Assembly: GCA_947495795.1 (NCBI GenBank)
Contig: CANMAI010000015.1
Span: 1-64,000 of the forward strand
Origin: an uncultured Paracoccaceae bacterium
Lineage (GTDB): Bacteria; Pseudomonadota; Alphaproteobacteria; Rhodobacterales; Rhodobacteraceae
Length of the DNA stretch: 64,000 nt
Direction of reading: 5' to 3'
Positions 28,055-36,933 of the stretch are shown here, in pieces (within the stretch, counting starts at the first letter, position 1; each line of letters begins with the position of its first letter). The position numbers were made by a program, and so were the translations under genes. The notes beneath the pieces were generated by a model. That model was given only the letters and a program-made list of their open reading frames with translations. It made no database searches and was not told the DNA's origin.

Positions 28055-28921
28055 CTATATCCCGAGCAGGCGAACGTCCGAGGCGTTAAGAGAGGGGCGA
28101 GCCGCAGCACGCATTGCGCCTTCGGTTTCCAGTTGCGGAAACATTGTCAGCACTTCGTCGCGCGTAGGTTCGGAAACCGTGCCAATGTTCAGGGCCGCAG
28201 GATGGAAGCTTTCGGACCACGCGCCATCCGCATTTATGATCTCGTGATCATCGAAAAGGATGTGGAAATACTCTACATCCTCAACGTCATAGGCTGGCGC
28301 GATTGTACTATCATTTACAAGCGATCTGGCAGCGGCAAGCACTTCGGCCTCGCCGAACAGCAACTCGGCGCGCCAACCGCTCAGCAGCATGCGGTGATGG
28401 GGCGACACAAGAGTTTCCTGATGTTCGCCCAAAGCTCCCGCCGCGATGCGCACTGGCCGCAAATCCGGAAACTGCGCCAACATCTCGGAAGACAATGGCG
28501 TAGAGCCGATCCAGCGGATCGCCTTCAGTTTGCCGTCCCTGGTCTCCACAAGGTCGCCTTCACCCAGAGTCTCGATCTTCCGAAGCCCATCTGCCGTGCG
28601 GATCATCGCACCTCTTGTGAAGCAGACGACCGAAACACCACCAACTCCACCCGTTATTGTGCTGGTCAAAGAATTTCCGTTATCGAAGTTGATATACAGG
28701 CTGTAAAAATTTGTCCCCAAACTAGTAAGTGTGTAGGTGGCTCCAACGGGAATTGTGATGTTCCATGTATCAACGGCCGGTGCGGCCTGAAAATCACCGT
28801 TAAGGGCTAGCGAGCCGTTAGCGCTGTCGAGAATGTTGACATTTATGGTGTCGTCATTGCCGTTAGAGTAGTTCGGGGCAGTCGCTCCGACATCTGCGAT
28901 GGTAATATCATATTCCGCCAT
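28055..28921 (-). CDS. Hint (hedgehog/intein)-domain protein, second of two
   Basis: The product has 288 residues. The first 95 are a Gly/Asn/Thr-rich beta-type passenger (TITIPVG and similar repeats of short strands). Cys100 in VVCFTRGAMIRTADG starts the Hint domain, followed by GEGDLVETRD, SPHHRMLL and the same tail as the protein at 9807 (VEYFHILFDDHEII, then DEVLTMFPQLE). Its N-terminal part is unrelated to that of the other protein, so only the Hint-plus-tail is shared. The ATG at 28921 has GGAGAGA before it. Confidence 0.85.
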   Translation of the reverse strand: MAEYDITIADVGATAPNYSNGNDDTINVNILDSANGSLALNGDFQAAPAVDTWNITIPVGATYTLTSLGTNFYSLYINFDNGNSLTSTITGGVGGVSVVCFTRGAMIRTADGLRKIETLGEGDLVETRDGKLKAIRWIGSTPLSSEMLAQFPDLRPVRIAAGALGEHQETLVSPHHRMLLSGWRAELLFGEAEVLAAARSLVNDSTIAPAYDVEDVEYFHILFDDHEIINADGAWSESFHPAALNIGTVSEPTRDEVLTMFPQLETEGAMRAAARPSLNASDVRLLGI

Positions 28922-29238
28922 ATCTCTCTCCAAGTCAGGGTTCGGGTGAACTCAGCCAAGACAAAAAAGGGCAGGGGAATATCTGTGGCGCTCAGCGGAA
29001 CCCAAAGGGCTCACTTTGACGCAGCCAAAATCTCAAAATTGATAAACACAACCACCCCACCCACACACAATCGACAAAGAAGAAGCTAGGCGACGATTCA
29101 ACTAAAATCAACTTTAAGTTTATTTTGAATACGTTCTGGCGGCGCTTCGCCGCTCCTTTGATCAAGTTTTGTACAATTATGGAGTGCGCGCCTCTCTGGC
29201 ACACATAAGGGCCGGTCCCTGACGGACCGGCCATAGGC
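28922..29238. other. AT-rich intergenic stretch upstream of the second Hint gene
   Basis: About 315 bases with A/T-rich runs, no convincing gene, a small GC hairpin at 29139-29153 (GCGGCG / CGCCGC) and the folE terminator-like repeat at 29210-29232. The promoter of the Hint gene should lie near its left end. Confidence 0.5.
29210..29232 (-). terminator. Perfect nine-base inverted repeat after folE
   Basis: GGCCGGTCC and GGACCGGCC flank a five-base loop just past the folE stop. Read on the minus strand, the stem is followed by CTTATGTG, a weak U-tract, so termination may be partial. Confidence 0.65.
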
Positions 29239-29874
29239 TCACCCGCGATTAGTCGGATTGCCGATATGCGCCATGAACTCGCGGCGTGTTTCACGGTCTT
29301 GCCGGAATACGCCGAGCATCGTGGAGGTCACCATACTGACACCGGGCTTGTGAACACCGCGGGTCGACATACAGTGATGTTCGCCCTCAAGCACAACTGC
29401 CACACCTTGAGGCTGCAATACCTCCTGCAGCGTGTTTGCAATCTGTGCGTTCATCTTCTCCTGCACCTGCAGGCGCTTTGCGAAGGCATCGACCACACGA
29501 GCCAACTTTGAGATGCCCACGACACGATCCGTCGGGATATACCCCACATGCGCCTTTCCGATGATCGGTGCCATGTGATGCTCACAATAGCTTTCGTAGC
29601 GGATATCGCGGAGAACGACCATTTCGTCATAGCCCTCGACTTCCTCAAAGGTGCGTTGAAGCATCGCTTCGGGATCTTCGTCATAGCCCCGGAACCACTC
29701 TTCATAGCCGCGCGTTACACGGCCAGGCGTATCCAGCAAACCCTCCCGCGTCGGGTCGTCACCCGCCCAACGGAGCAGTGTTCTGACAGCATCCTCAGCT
29801 TCCGCGCGTGTTGGGCGCGGAACGGAGATGCCGGCCTCGCGGTCGGTCTTAATCTTCGGATCATGGATGTTCAT
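29239..29874 (-). CDS. folE: GTP cyclohydrolase I
   Basis: The product has 211 residues. FolE opens GTP to dihydroneopterin triphosphate, the first step of folate synthesis. Zinc ligands Cys97 and His100 ([12 protein letters not shown]) and Cys168 ([11 protein letters not shown]) are visible, as are [18 protein letters not shown] and QERMN-like QEKMNAQI. The start at 29874 has AGGAAAG upstream. It is a single gene here, away from the folB/folP operon. Confidence 0.97.
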   Translation of the reverse strand: MNIHDPKIKTDREAGISVPRPTRAEAEDAVRTLLRWAGDDPTREGLLDTPGRVTRGYEEWFRGYDEDPEAMLQRTFEEVEGYDEMVVLRDIRYESYCEHHMAPIIGKAHVGYIPTDRVVGISKLARVVDAFAKRLQVQEKMNAQIANTLQEVLQPQGVAVVLEGEHHCMSTRGVHKPGVSMVTSTMLGVFRQDRETRREFMAHIGNPTNRG

Positions 29875-29993
29875 CAGGGCTTTCCTGTAATTTGCTTCGA
29901 TCAGTTTCCCTTCCGGGACCCTACAGATGGGCCTCTTTTGGCAAAAAACCAAGAAAACTTTTCTCACCCAGGGGCGAGAAATTGTAACACCTT

Positions 29994-31178
29994 TCAGACA
30001 GTGACGGCTGTCAGCGCCTTTTTCACATCTTCAATAAGATCGCCCCTATCCTCCAACCCTACCGAAAGCCGGATGAGCCCGGGTGTGATACCGAGAAGGG
30101 CTTTCTGAGCATCATCAAGGCGCTGGTGAGTGGTCGTGGCCGGATGCGTGGCGATGGATTTTGAATCACCGAGATTGTTTGAGATCAGCACAATTTCGAG
30201 CGCATTGAGGAATGCAAAGGCTCCCGCCTGCCCGCCTGTAACCTCGAACGAAAGCACAGTTCCGCCCGCCTCCATCTGCCGCATGGCCAGGGCCTGCTGA
30301 GGATGATCCGAATGGCCAGGATAAAGGCACTTCGTGACCTTGGGATGCGCTGCCAGAGCTTCAGCCAAGGCCAAGGCACTTTCAGCCTGCGCCCGGCATC
30401 GCAAATCCAGTGTTTCCATGCCTTTCAGCATCACCCAGGCATTGAAAGGGCTCAGCGCTCCTCCGGTATGTTTCAGATAGGGCTCCAGAGTGCCGCGAAT
30501 ATAATCCTGAGAGCCGAGCACCACACCGCCGAGGCACCGGCCCTGCCCGTCTATGTGCTTGGTGGCAGAGTAAATCACTACATCCGCACCCAGTTCAAAC
30601 GAGCGCTGGAAAATGGGTGTCGCAAACACATTGTCTACCACTACCTGGGCGCCCACACGTTTCGCAATTGCTGAAACGCCCGCAATATCAACGATTTCCA
30701 GCGTCGGGTTAGAAAGGCTTTCAAGAAATACCAGCTTCGTATCGTCCCGTACGGCCTCGGCCCAGGCATCAAGATCCTTGCCATCCACAAACGTAACTTC
30801 AATGCCAAAGCGCGGCAGGATGTTCTCGACGATATAGAGGCAGGAGCCAAAAAGTGCCCGAGCAGAGACAATATGATCGCCCGCCTTAAGCATTGACATC
30901 AGGGCACCGTTCACAGCCGCCATTCCGGATGCCGTGGCAAAGGCATCCTCTGCACCTTCAAGCCCGGCAATTCGATCCTCGAACATCGCAACCGTCGGAT
31001 TGCCATAGCGGGCGTAGATAAACTCCTCGCGCGACGCGTCGAGAAATCGTGCCTCAGCCGCCTCTGCCGAAGGGTACACAAATCCCTGCGTCAGAAAGAT
31101 CGCTTCCGACATCTCGCCATACTGGCTTCGCCGCACGCCCCCATGCACCAGTTTCGTGCGCGCTTTCAGATCATGCAT
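29994..31178 (-). CDS. metZ: O-succinylhomoserine sulfhydrylase
   Basis: The product has 394 residues and is a PLP enzyme of the Cys/Met metabolism family that makes homocysteine from O-succinylhomoserine and sulfide. The PLP lysine is Lys207 in [12 protein letters not shown], and YARYGNPT and SGMAA are further family blocks. The homology to MetZ rather than MetY or CGS follows from [15 protein letters not shown] and length. The start at 31178 is chosen because GGGAG precedes it, while the frame upstream runs into the riboswitch. Expression is predicted to fall when S-adenosylmethionine is plentiful. Confidence 0.94.
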   Translation of the reverse strand: MHDLKARTKLVHGGVRRSQYGEMSEAIFLTQGFVYPSAEAAEARFLDASREEFIYARYGNPTVAMFEDRIAGLEGAEDAFATASGMAAVNGALMSMLKAGDHIVSARALFGSCLYIVENILPRFGIEVTFVDGKDLDAWAEAVRDDTKLVFLESLSNPTLEIVDIAGVSAIAKRVGAQVVVDNVFATPIFQRSFELGADVVIYSATKHIDGQGRCLGGVVLGSQDYIRGTLEPYLKHTGGALSPFNAWVMLKGMETLDLRCRAQAESALALAEALAAHPKVTKCLYPGHSDHPQQALAMRQMEAGGTVLSFEVTGGQAGAFAFLNALEIVLISNNLGDSKSIATHPATTTHQRLDDAQKALLGITPGLIRLSVGLEDRGDLIEDVKKALTAVTV

Positions 31179-31216
31179 TATTATCTCCCAAGGGCGCACC
31201 GAATTCATGCAGCCCA

Positions 31217-31247
31217 CAAAAAAAGCCCCAACCGATAGGTCAGGGCT
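31217..31247 (-). terminator. Attenuator terminator between the SAM-II riboswitch and metZ
   Basis: On the minus strand a ten-base stem (AGCCCTGACC with GGTTGGGGCT, two G-U pairs, loop TATC) is followed by seven U residues. It sits just downstream of the riboswitch and upstream of the metZ start, so it is the likely expression platform. Confidence 0.85.
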
Positions 31248-31258
31248 CATGGGCCAAG

Positions 31259-31312
31259 ACCTTTTAGCGGAATGTTTTACGTGGCCCGCAATCCGGTAAC
31301 AAATCGCCACGA
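31259..31312 (-). ncRNA. SAM-II riboswitch controlling metZ
   Basis: The minus strand reads TCGTGGCGATTTGTTACCGG, then ATTGCGGGCCACGTAAAACA and TTCCGCTAAAAGG. The P1 stem CGTGGC / GCCACG, the GATTTG segment and the 3' GCTAAAAGG that forms the pseudoknot match the SAM-II family, known upstream of met genes in alphaproteobacteria. It lies about 80 bases before the metZ start with a terminator in between, so SAM binding would promote termination. Confidence 0.88.
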
Positions 31313-31452
31313 GGTTTGTCTTAGGCCAGCATTCACGAGGCGTCAACGCACCGTACGCTGTTTGCGCGTCACCAAGTCTTCACGGTTTCGTAAAGGGTTT
31401 GGCATAGATATCGTCACGAATTTTCCGAAAAAACAAGATATGGCGCGAGCAG

Positions 31453-32409
31453 ATGGCACTCCTGGGTCTTTCCCTGCGAGATGAAGGCATCACCTGTCAG
31501 GATGGCTCCGATCCGGAGCAGGCCCTGCGGGCGAAAATCGCGCAGCTTCCGGGCAATGCGCCCATTGTCATCCTTATCCACGGCTACCGCTTCACACCCG
31601 AACGCCCGCACCGCGATCCGCATGCGCTGATTTACGCAATGGAACCTGCCCGCGCGCACTGGAAGCTGATCAGCTGGCCCAAGGGGCTCGGATTCACGCA
31701 GCATGGCACAAAAGATGGCCTTGCCATCGGTTTCGCCTGGCCAGGCACCGCCCGCGCCAATCTCGGTGAGGTCGCTCTCGGTCGATCGGGCTTTGCCAAA
31801 GTATACGATCGCGCGGCAGAGGCAGGCCACGCACTGGCAAACCTCCTTGAAGACATCGCGCGTATCGCCCCGGCACGCAAAGTGGATATCCTCGCTCACT
31901 CTCTGGGCGCCCGTGTAGCCCTTCAGGCGATCCGATGCAGCGCTGCCACCAATTTCGGCCGTGTGGTCCTGATGGGCGGCGCGGAATACCGGGAAAAGGC
32001 AGCCGCCTGCATCGAAAGTCATCCGGGCACTATTGAAGTCTACAATGTCACGTCCCGCGCCAATGGCCTCTACGACCACCTCTTTCAGCGCTTCGCCCCG
32101 GCAAAATCCGGGCTGGCGCTCGGCCGGGGGCTGGCAAGGCTGGCAGAGCGCACGGTAGACCTTGATCTTGACGCGCTACCAGCAGCGGCCCTTCTGCGCG
32201 GGCGCGGCCACTGCCTGGCAAGCTCGGAGGCCTATATCTGCCACTGGAGTTTTTATCTTCGCGAGGGCGCCCTGCCCCTCTATGCCTCCATCTTCCGCGA
32301 GCGCCACCTCTGGTCTCCTCTGGATCTGCAGACCGCCCAGGCTGCGGCCCCCGCCACACCCGGCTCCCGTTTCGGCTGGCCCATATCCGGCGGTATCGCG
32401 CCAGCGTGA
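31453..32409 (+). CDS. Alpha/beta hydrolase
   Basis: The product has 318 residues. VILIHGYRF (near 39-47) is the oxyanion region, and VDILAHSLGARVAL holds the nucleophile Ser in an A-H-S-L-G elbow. His in the GHCL stretch near residue 252 is a possible catalytic base. The protein is probably cytosolic (no signal). It resembles the DUF900-like esterases. It is divergent from metZ with the riboswitch promoter between. Substrate unknown. Confidence 0.75.
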   Translation: MALLGLSLRDEGITCQDGSDPEQALRAKIAQLPGNAPIVILIHGYRFTPERPHRDPHALIYAMEPARAHWKLISWPKGLGFTQHGTKDGLAIGFAWPGTARANLGEVALGRSGFAKVYDRAAEAGHALANLLEDIARIAPARKVDILAHSLGARVALQAIRCSAATNFGRVVLMGGAEYREKAAACIESHPGTIEVYNVTSRANGLYDHLFQRFAPAKSGLALGRGLARLAERTVDLDLDALPAAALLRGRGHCLASSEAYICHWSFYLREGALPLYASIFRERHLWSPLDLQTAQAAAPATPGSRFGWPISGGIAPA

Positions 32410-32477
32410 ACGCAGGGCGCTTGCCAAATGCGCGTCAATGGTCAGGCTACGTTCAATCGCAGAACAGGAGCCCGCGC

Positions 32478-33185
32478 ATGACCGATCCGATAGATCTATT
32501 CTACTGGCCCACCCCCAATGGCTGGAAAATCTCGATAGCGCTGGAGGAAATGGGCCTGCCCTACACTCTTCACCTTGTCGATATCGGCGCGGGCGATCAG
32601 TTCAAACCAGAATTCCTGAGAATCGCGCCCAACAACCGGATGCCCGCGATCATCGATCCCGAAGGCCCGGATGGCGCGCCTGTCTCCCTTTTCGAATCTG
32701 GCGCCATCCTCCAATATCTCGCTCGCAAAACCGGCAAGTTTTACGGAGAGACGGAGCGGGACAGGATCGAAGTTGAGCAGTGGCTGATGTGGCAAATGGG
32801 CGGCCTTGGCCCGATGGCAGGCCAAGCGCATCACTTCCTCAAATATGCCCCAGCGATGGATCCGCCCAATGATTTGCCCTATGCGAAAGATCGCTACCGA
32901 AACGAGACGGGCCGCCTTTACGGCGTTCTCGACAAACGCCTTGCAGATCGTGATTTCGTCGCCGGCAATTTCTTCTCCATCGCCGATATGGCCATCTGGC
33001 CCTGGGCCAGCCTCTGGGAAGGCCAGCAACAGGACATCGCAAAGTTTCCGCATATGGAGGCGTGGCTGGCTCGCTGCGCCGCCCGCCCTGGCATAGAAGC
33101 GGGCCGCGCGGTGGCTGCCGAAAAACGCTCCAATCTCGAAACAGACAAAAAGGCCCAGGATCTACTTTTCAAACAAAAGGCCTGA
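32478..33185 (+). CDS. Glutathione S-transferase family protein (YfcG/Nu-class type)
   Basis: The product has 235 residues: a thioredoxin-fold N-domain (IDLFYWPTPNGWKISIALEE, NNRMPAIIDPEG, LFESGAILQYLA) and an all-helical C-domain (DFVAGNFFSIADMAIWPW). The TPNGWK start and NRMPAI block match YfcG/YghU-type GSTs, which act as disulphide-bond reductases rather than classical transferases. CAGGAG lies before the ATG at 32478. It follows the hydrolase by about 70 bases and may be co-transcribed. Confidence 0.9.
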   Translation: MTDPIDLFYWPTPNGWKISIALEEMGLPYTLHLVDIGAGDQFKPEFLRIAPNNRMPAIIDPEGPDGAPVSLFESGAILQYLARKTGKFYGETERDRIEVEQWLMWQMGGLGPMAGQAHHFLKYAPAMDPPNDLPYAKDRYRNETGRLYGVLDKRLADRDFVAGNFFSIADMAIWPWASLWEGQQQDIAKFPHMEAWLARCAARPGIEAGRAVAAEKRSNLETDKKAQDLLFKQKA

Positions 33186-33421
33186 AACACCGTAATTCGG
33201 GTTCGGGTCAGGGATGGCGCAGCCACCCAGCAGGGGCTTGCCCTTGAGGCGGATGCGAATCGCACAATTAAAATCGCAATGGCGCATTCAGTGCAAACCT
33301 GCCCCTGAATCGCCTCTCGGCAAAAACTCTCCCCGACAAAGAAGCACAGATCCCGTTGACAAGCACCAAAGCCGAAACGACAGGCCTCAATGGCCCGGCG
33401 TGGCGGCACACTCTCAAAGGA

Positions 33422-34405
33422 TCATGCGTTCCCGATCAGGATGCCCGCCGCCAACACCAGTGCACCGCCGACAATCACCTGCAATGCTGCCCTGATCCAG
33501 GGCGTCTCCATATACTTGTTCTGGATCCACGTGATCGCCCAAAGCTCCAGGAATACGACTACGAAAGCCACAATTGTGGCCGTCCAGAAATCCGGTATCA
33601 GATAGGGCAAAGCATGTCCCAATCCGCCGATTGTTGTCATGATCCCGGAGGCAAGTCCTCGTGCTACGGGTGAGCCGCGTCCGGAAATTCTGCCGTCGTC
33701 ACCTGCGGCCTCTGTAAACCCCATGGAGATCCCGGCCCCGACAGATGCCGAGAGCCCTACGAGAAATGTCGTCCACGTATCCCCTGTGGCAAAAGCCGTC
33801 GCAAAGATCGGCGCCAGTGTTGAAACCGAGCCGTCCATCAGTCCCGCCAGCCCCGGCTGAACATAAGTCAGGATGAACTGCCGCCGCTCCTCGCCTTCCT
33901 CCGCCGCACCGGCCCCATCTCCAAGATGCTTGGCCTCCAAAGCCTGCGCCTTGTTTTCATGGCCGCGCTCCGCGGCTGCGAGATCACCCAGCAGTTTCCG
34001 CGTGTTCGCATCAGACGTGCGGCCCGCTGCCAATTCATAGAAACGCGCGGCCTGTGCCTCCATATCGCGTGCCATCGCGCGTGTTTTCTCCAACCCCAAC
34101 GGCCGCACCAGCCAATCAGGCTTCCGCTCATAATAGCCTTTCACATGCTCCCGCCGCAAAAGCGGGATCAGGTCGCCAAACCGCTCCTTGTGAAGGTCTA
34201 TCAGCCGCTGGCGGTGGCCATCCTCCTCCAGCGCCATTTCCTCAAATACAGCTGCAGAATCGGGATAACTCTCCCGCAGCCCATCCGCATAAGCCCGGTA
34301 AATCCGTGCGTCATCCTCCTCAGAAGATATAGCAAGCGCCAGTATTTCCTGCTCGGAAAGGTCGGCGAACCGGCGCCGGCCAATGCCGAATACGCGCTGC
34401 AACAT
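33422..34405 (-). CDS. mbfA: Membrane-bound ferritin: erythrin-VIT1 fusion iron exporter
   Basis: The product has 327 residues: an N-terminal ferritin-like four-helix domain (about 15-165) with di-iron Glu/His motifs (SSEEDDARIY, EMALEEDGHRQRL, AERGHENKA), then a five-helix VIT1/CCC1 transporter domain (LAGLMDGSVSTLAPIFATAFA, VGLSASVGAGISMGFTEA). This is the MbfA architecture of Agrobacterium and Bradyrhizobium, an inner-membrane iron exporter protecting against iron and peroxide. An Irr/ICE box 21 bases upstream of the ATG indicates derepression when iron is plentiful. Confidence 0.93.
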   Translation of the reverse strand: MLQRVFGIGRRRFADLSEQEILALAISSEEDDARIYRAYADGLRESYPDSAAVFEEMALEEDGHRQRLIDLHKERFGDLIPLLRREHVKGYYERKPDWLVRPLGLEKTRAMARDMEAQAARFYELAAGRTSDANTRKLLGDLAAAERGHENKAQALEAKHLGDGAGAAEEGEERRQFILTYVQPGLAGLMDGSVSTLAPIFATAFATGDTWTTFLVGLSASVGAGISMGFTEAAGDDGRISGRGSPVARGLASGIMTTIGGLGHALPYLIPDFWTATIVAFVVVFLELWAITWIQNKYMETPWIRAALQVIVGGALVLAAGILIGNA

Positions 34406-34425
34406 GGGGAGAGCCCTCCGAACAG

Positions 34426-34442
34426 TTTAGAACCGTTCTAAT
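34426..34442. promoter_or_regulatory. Irr/ICE-type iron-control operator of mbfA
   Basis: TTTAGAACCGTTCTAAT is a near-perfect palindrome matching the iron-control-element pattern TTTAGAA-N3-TTCTAAA recalled for Irr in alphaproteobacteria, with one end mismatch. It lies 21 bases before the mbfA start, a position suited to repression by Irr under low iron. The next gene to the right, olsB, runs away from it. Confidence 0.7.
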
Positions 34443-34472
34443 ATGCTAGACAGACCGACAAAAACGTCAAGC

Positions 34473-35204
34473 TCAGGATGCACCCATCAGCAGTCGTCTC
34501 CGCGCAGGCGGCACTGCCTTGATCTCCAACCCCGTGAATACGTGTAGGGTGTTCAGGTCATTATCCACAACCGCGTGATCGGAAACCCAGCCACCCATCA
34601 CCAGATAAGTACGCAAAAGCGGCGGCATCCCTTTCATTGCGAGCTTCAGATTGGGTTTGCGCAACCGCAACCGGCTGGCAAAGCGGAACACGCGCGGTGC
34701 CTTTACCCGCGGCAACCAACGCTTGGGCGCCAGATGTTTTTCCTTCAGAAGCGCAAAGGCGTCATTATAGGCGTCGGCTTCCGTACCCTGAAAACTGGAA
34801 CAGCCAAAAAGCAGTTCCACCCCGTTTTCCTCCACATAGGAGGCCATCGCCCCCCATGCCAGCCGCAGGATGTCCGGGTCCACAAGGCCCGGTAGAATGC
34901 AGAACCTGCCCATCTCAACCATCGGCCCGTCAAAGGCCTCAAGCTTGCTCAGATTGTAAAACTGCGCCGCATAGGATCGCCCGATCTCACACCCGTTCTT
35001 GAAAGGCAGCAGCCGGAAACAGCACACCAGACGTCCGGTTGCCACCTCCTCCACCAGCACATGCGCACATGCGGCGTCAAACGCATCCTCATCCAGCCCG
35101 TCACTGCCCCGAAAGCAGTGATGGCGCAGCCGCTGGGCTGCCTTCACATCCTCCACACACTCCGAAAAGCGTGTTTTGTACTTGGCCTTGAGAAAACCAG
35201 CCAT
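34473..35204 (-). CDS. olsB: Ornithine N-acyltransferase, OlsB-like
   Basis: The product has 243 residues. It belongs to the GNAT-fold N-acyltransferases that add a 3-hydroxyacyl chain to ornithine, the first step to phosphorus-free ornithine lipids. Typical blocks are RHHCF, GRLVCCFRLLPF, EMGRFCILPG and LLFGCSSFQGTEAD. The second enzyme, OlsA, which often follows olsB, is not beside it here (mbfA is). It is divergent from msrB. A role in phosphate-limitation membrane remodelling is inferred from family knowledge. Confidence 0.88.
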   Translation of the reverse strand: MAGFLKAKYKTRFSECVEDVKAAQRLRHHCFRGSDGLDEDAFDAACAHVLVEEVATGRLVCCFRLLPFKNGCEIGRSYAAQFYNLSKLEAFDGPMVEMGRFCILPGLVDPDILRLAWGAMASYVEENGVELLFGCSSFQGTEADAYNDAFALLKEKHLAPKRWLPRVKAPRVFRFASRLRLRKPNLKLAMKGMPPLLRTYLVMGGWVSDHAVVDNDLNTLHVFTGLEIKAVPPARRRLLMGAS

Positions 35205-35326
35205 TGTTCTCTCCCACTTCCCGCCTAAATGCGCACTGATGAAGCAAACTTATGTACGATATATGACCGATTGCGCGGAAATGCCAAAGTGTCATTTGAA
35301 ATCGGCAGTCGAGGAGTGGGTGACAC

Positions 35327-35719
35327 ATGGATAAAATCACTAAAACAGAGGCCGAATGGCGGGAGCAGCTTTCCGATCTTGCCTACAAGGTCACGCGAAA
35401 AGCAGGCACAGAGCGCGCCGGAACACACGATAACTTTCCGAAAGGAGCTGGAACGTTCAAATGCGTCTGCTGCGATTTACCCTTGTTTGATGCAGAGGCC
35501 AAGTTTGAGAGCGGGACGGGCTGGCCCAGTTTTTTTCAGCCGATCTCCGCCGAAGCGGTGGAAGAGCATAGCGACAACAGCTGGTTCATGAAGCGCACGG
35601 AGGTGGTATGTGCCCGCTGCGACGCGCATTTGGGCCATGTCTTCCCGGATGGCCCGAAGCCCACAGGACAGCGCTACTGCATGAATGGTGTCGCGCTGAC
35701 CTTTGACGAGAGGACCTGA
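35327..35719 (+). CDS. msrB: Peptide methionine-R-sulfoxide reductase
   Basis: The product has 130 residues, one MsrB domain. It reduces R-methionine sulfoxide in proteins. The catalytic Cys is Cys118 in [11 protein letters not shown], zinc ligands are the two CxxC-type pairs (Cys46/49 and Cys95/98), and [10 protein letters not shown] is the substrate loop. The protein is cytosolic. It ends at a bidirectional terminator shared with the convergent BamE-like gene. Confidence 0.96.
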   Translation: MDKITKTEAEWREQLSDLAYKVTRKAGTERAGTHDNFPKGAGTFKCVCCDLPLFDAEAKFESGTGWPSFFQPISAEAVEEHSDNSWFMKRTEVVCARCDAHLGHVFPDGPKPTGQRYCMNGVALTFDERT

Positions 35720-35722
35720 GCG

Positions 35723-35754
35723 AAAAGTGCCCGGGCAACGGCCAGGGCACCTTT
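35723..35754. terminator. Bidirectional terminator between msrB and the BamE-like gene
   Basis: A GTGCCC / GGGCAC stem (35727-35732 with 35745-35750) is flanked by AAAA on the left and TTT on the right, so it can serve both convergent genes. The loop is twelve bases with extra internal G-C pairing. Confidence 0.8.
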
Positions 35755-36204
35755 CTATCGGTTGATGATGCTCTCGGCGTTGAAATTGAAGATGTTACCA
35801 AAGAGCTGCTCAAAGATACCCAACTGGCCGGTATCTGTCACAGTCACCCGGGTGTTGAGATCAATCACACGGCCATCTTCCAGCCCGAACCGGTCAATAC
35901 TCTCAACCAAGCCCTCCTCGGTGAAGACAATCCGCACAATCTCCCGCTCCGTCTCGCGGGGCGGATTATAGGTCAGCTGCTCCATCCGGCTTTGGATATA
36001 ATACCACGTGTTTCCGCGCAGAAGGCCGGAGTTTGCGGGCCGCCCGATTCTATCGCGCACCGTATCGAGTGTATCCACGCCCGGCTCGATCAGCTCCAGC
36101 TCTTCCTCGCTCGGCGTAAAGCCGTGCACCGTTACCTGCGGCGCGCAGGCCGAAAGGGCGAGTGCTGCCGCACTCCAAACACCAACCAAGCCAAAACGCG
36201 ACAC
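35755..36204 (-). CDS. bamE: BamE/OmlA-family outer-membrane lipoprotein
   Basis: The product has 149 residues. The signal ends at lipobox LSAC, so Cys20 is lipidated. The SmpA/OmlA domain follows: GVDTLDTVRDRIGRP, GNTWYYIQSRMEQ and ETEREIVRIVF are the usual beta-alpha blocks. BamE is an accessory of the Bam machine that inserts outer-membrane beta-barrels. It is divergent from the DUF177 gene, an arrangement familiar in Rhodobacterales. Confidence 0.92.
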   Translation of the reverse strand: MSRFGLVGVWSAAALALSACAPQVTVHGFTPSEEELELIEPGVDTLDTVRDRIGRPANSGLLRGNTWYYIQSRMEQLTYNPPRETEREIVRIVFTEEGLVESIDRFGLEDGRVIDLNTRVTVTDTGQLGIFEQLFGNIFNFNAESIINR

Positions 36205-36350
36205 ACATCCTCCTGACGGCCAGAGGCGACCGACCTTAATTCCCCTGTTCCCTATCCGGGCATTGCGCTAAATTCAACTCTCGAACCTCAAAGTGCAAGC
36301 CAAAGCTTGGACGAGCCCGAGGGAAAATCACGGAAGAGAATAGCCCGCCA

Positions 36351-36917
36351 ATGCCAGAGCCTAAACCACCCCAAGGCCTTCATACATTTCAGCGCTCCGT
36401 CATGCTGAACCGTCTCACTCCTGGCGAGCCCTACAGCTTTTCAGAAGTGGCGGATACAGCGGAGAGCGTGTCAATTGCAACTCATCTTGAGGCGCTTTCA
36501 GTCAAGAAACTACGCTTTGATGGCATCTTGGAGCCCGTTGGAAAGAGAGATTGGCGGCTGCGCGGAAACCTTGGCGCAACTGTCAGCCAGCCTTGTGTGG
36601 TAACACTTGAGCCGGTGACAACGCGGATCGACACGGATGTAAACCGTCTATATTCCGCAAGTGCGGCACCTGTGCCAGACGGAGCAGAGCTCGGCCCGGA
36701 GGACGACATAAACATTGAGCCGCTTCCCGCGGCGCTCGATCTGGGAGAGATCGCCGTGGAAGAGATCGCGCTCGCCCTGCCCGCCTATCCCAAACGACCT
36801 GAAGCCGAACTTCCAAATGCCGCAACGGATCCGGCGGATCCGGGGCCCGAGACGCGTGAGAACCCTTTTGCAGCCCTCGCTGCTCTGCGCGACAAAATGG
36901 AAAAACCCGAAGATTAA
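36351..36917 (+). CDS. DUF177 (YceD-like) protein
   Basis: The product has 188 residues and is a DUF177 protein, the family often encoded before rpmF and linked to 23S rRNA maturation and ribosomal large-subunit assembly. The core SQPCVVTLEPVTTRIDTDVNR and the acidic DLGEIAVEEIALALPAYPK block are typical. In most relatives rpmF follows directly, but here the NadX-like gene lies between. It has no signal peptide and is cytosolic. Confidence 0.9.
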   Translation: MPEPKPPQGLHTFQRSVMLNRLTPGEPYSFSEVADTAESVSIATHLEALSVKKLRFDGILEPVGKRDWRLRGNLGATVSQPCVVTLEPVTTRIDTDVNRLYSASAAPVPDGAELGPEDDINIEPLPAALDLGEIAVEEIALALPAYPKRPEAELPNAATDPADPGPETRENPFAALAALRDKMEKPED

Positions 36918-36933
36918 CCCGGGAGACCTTCAC

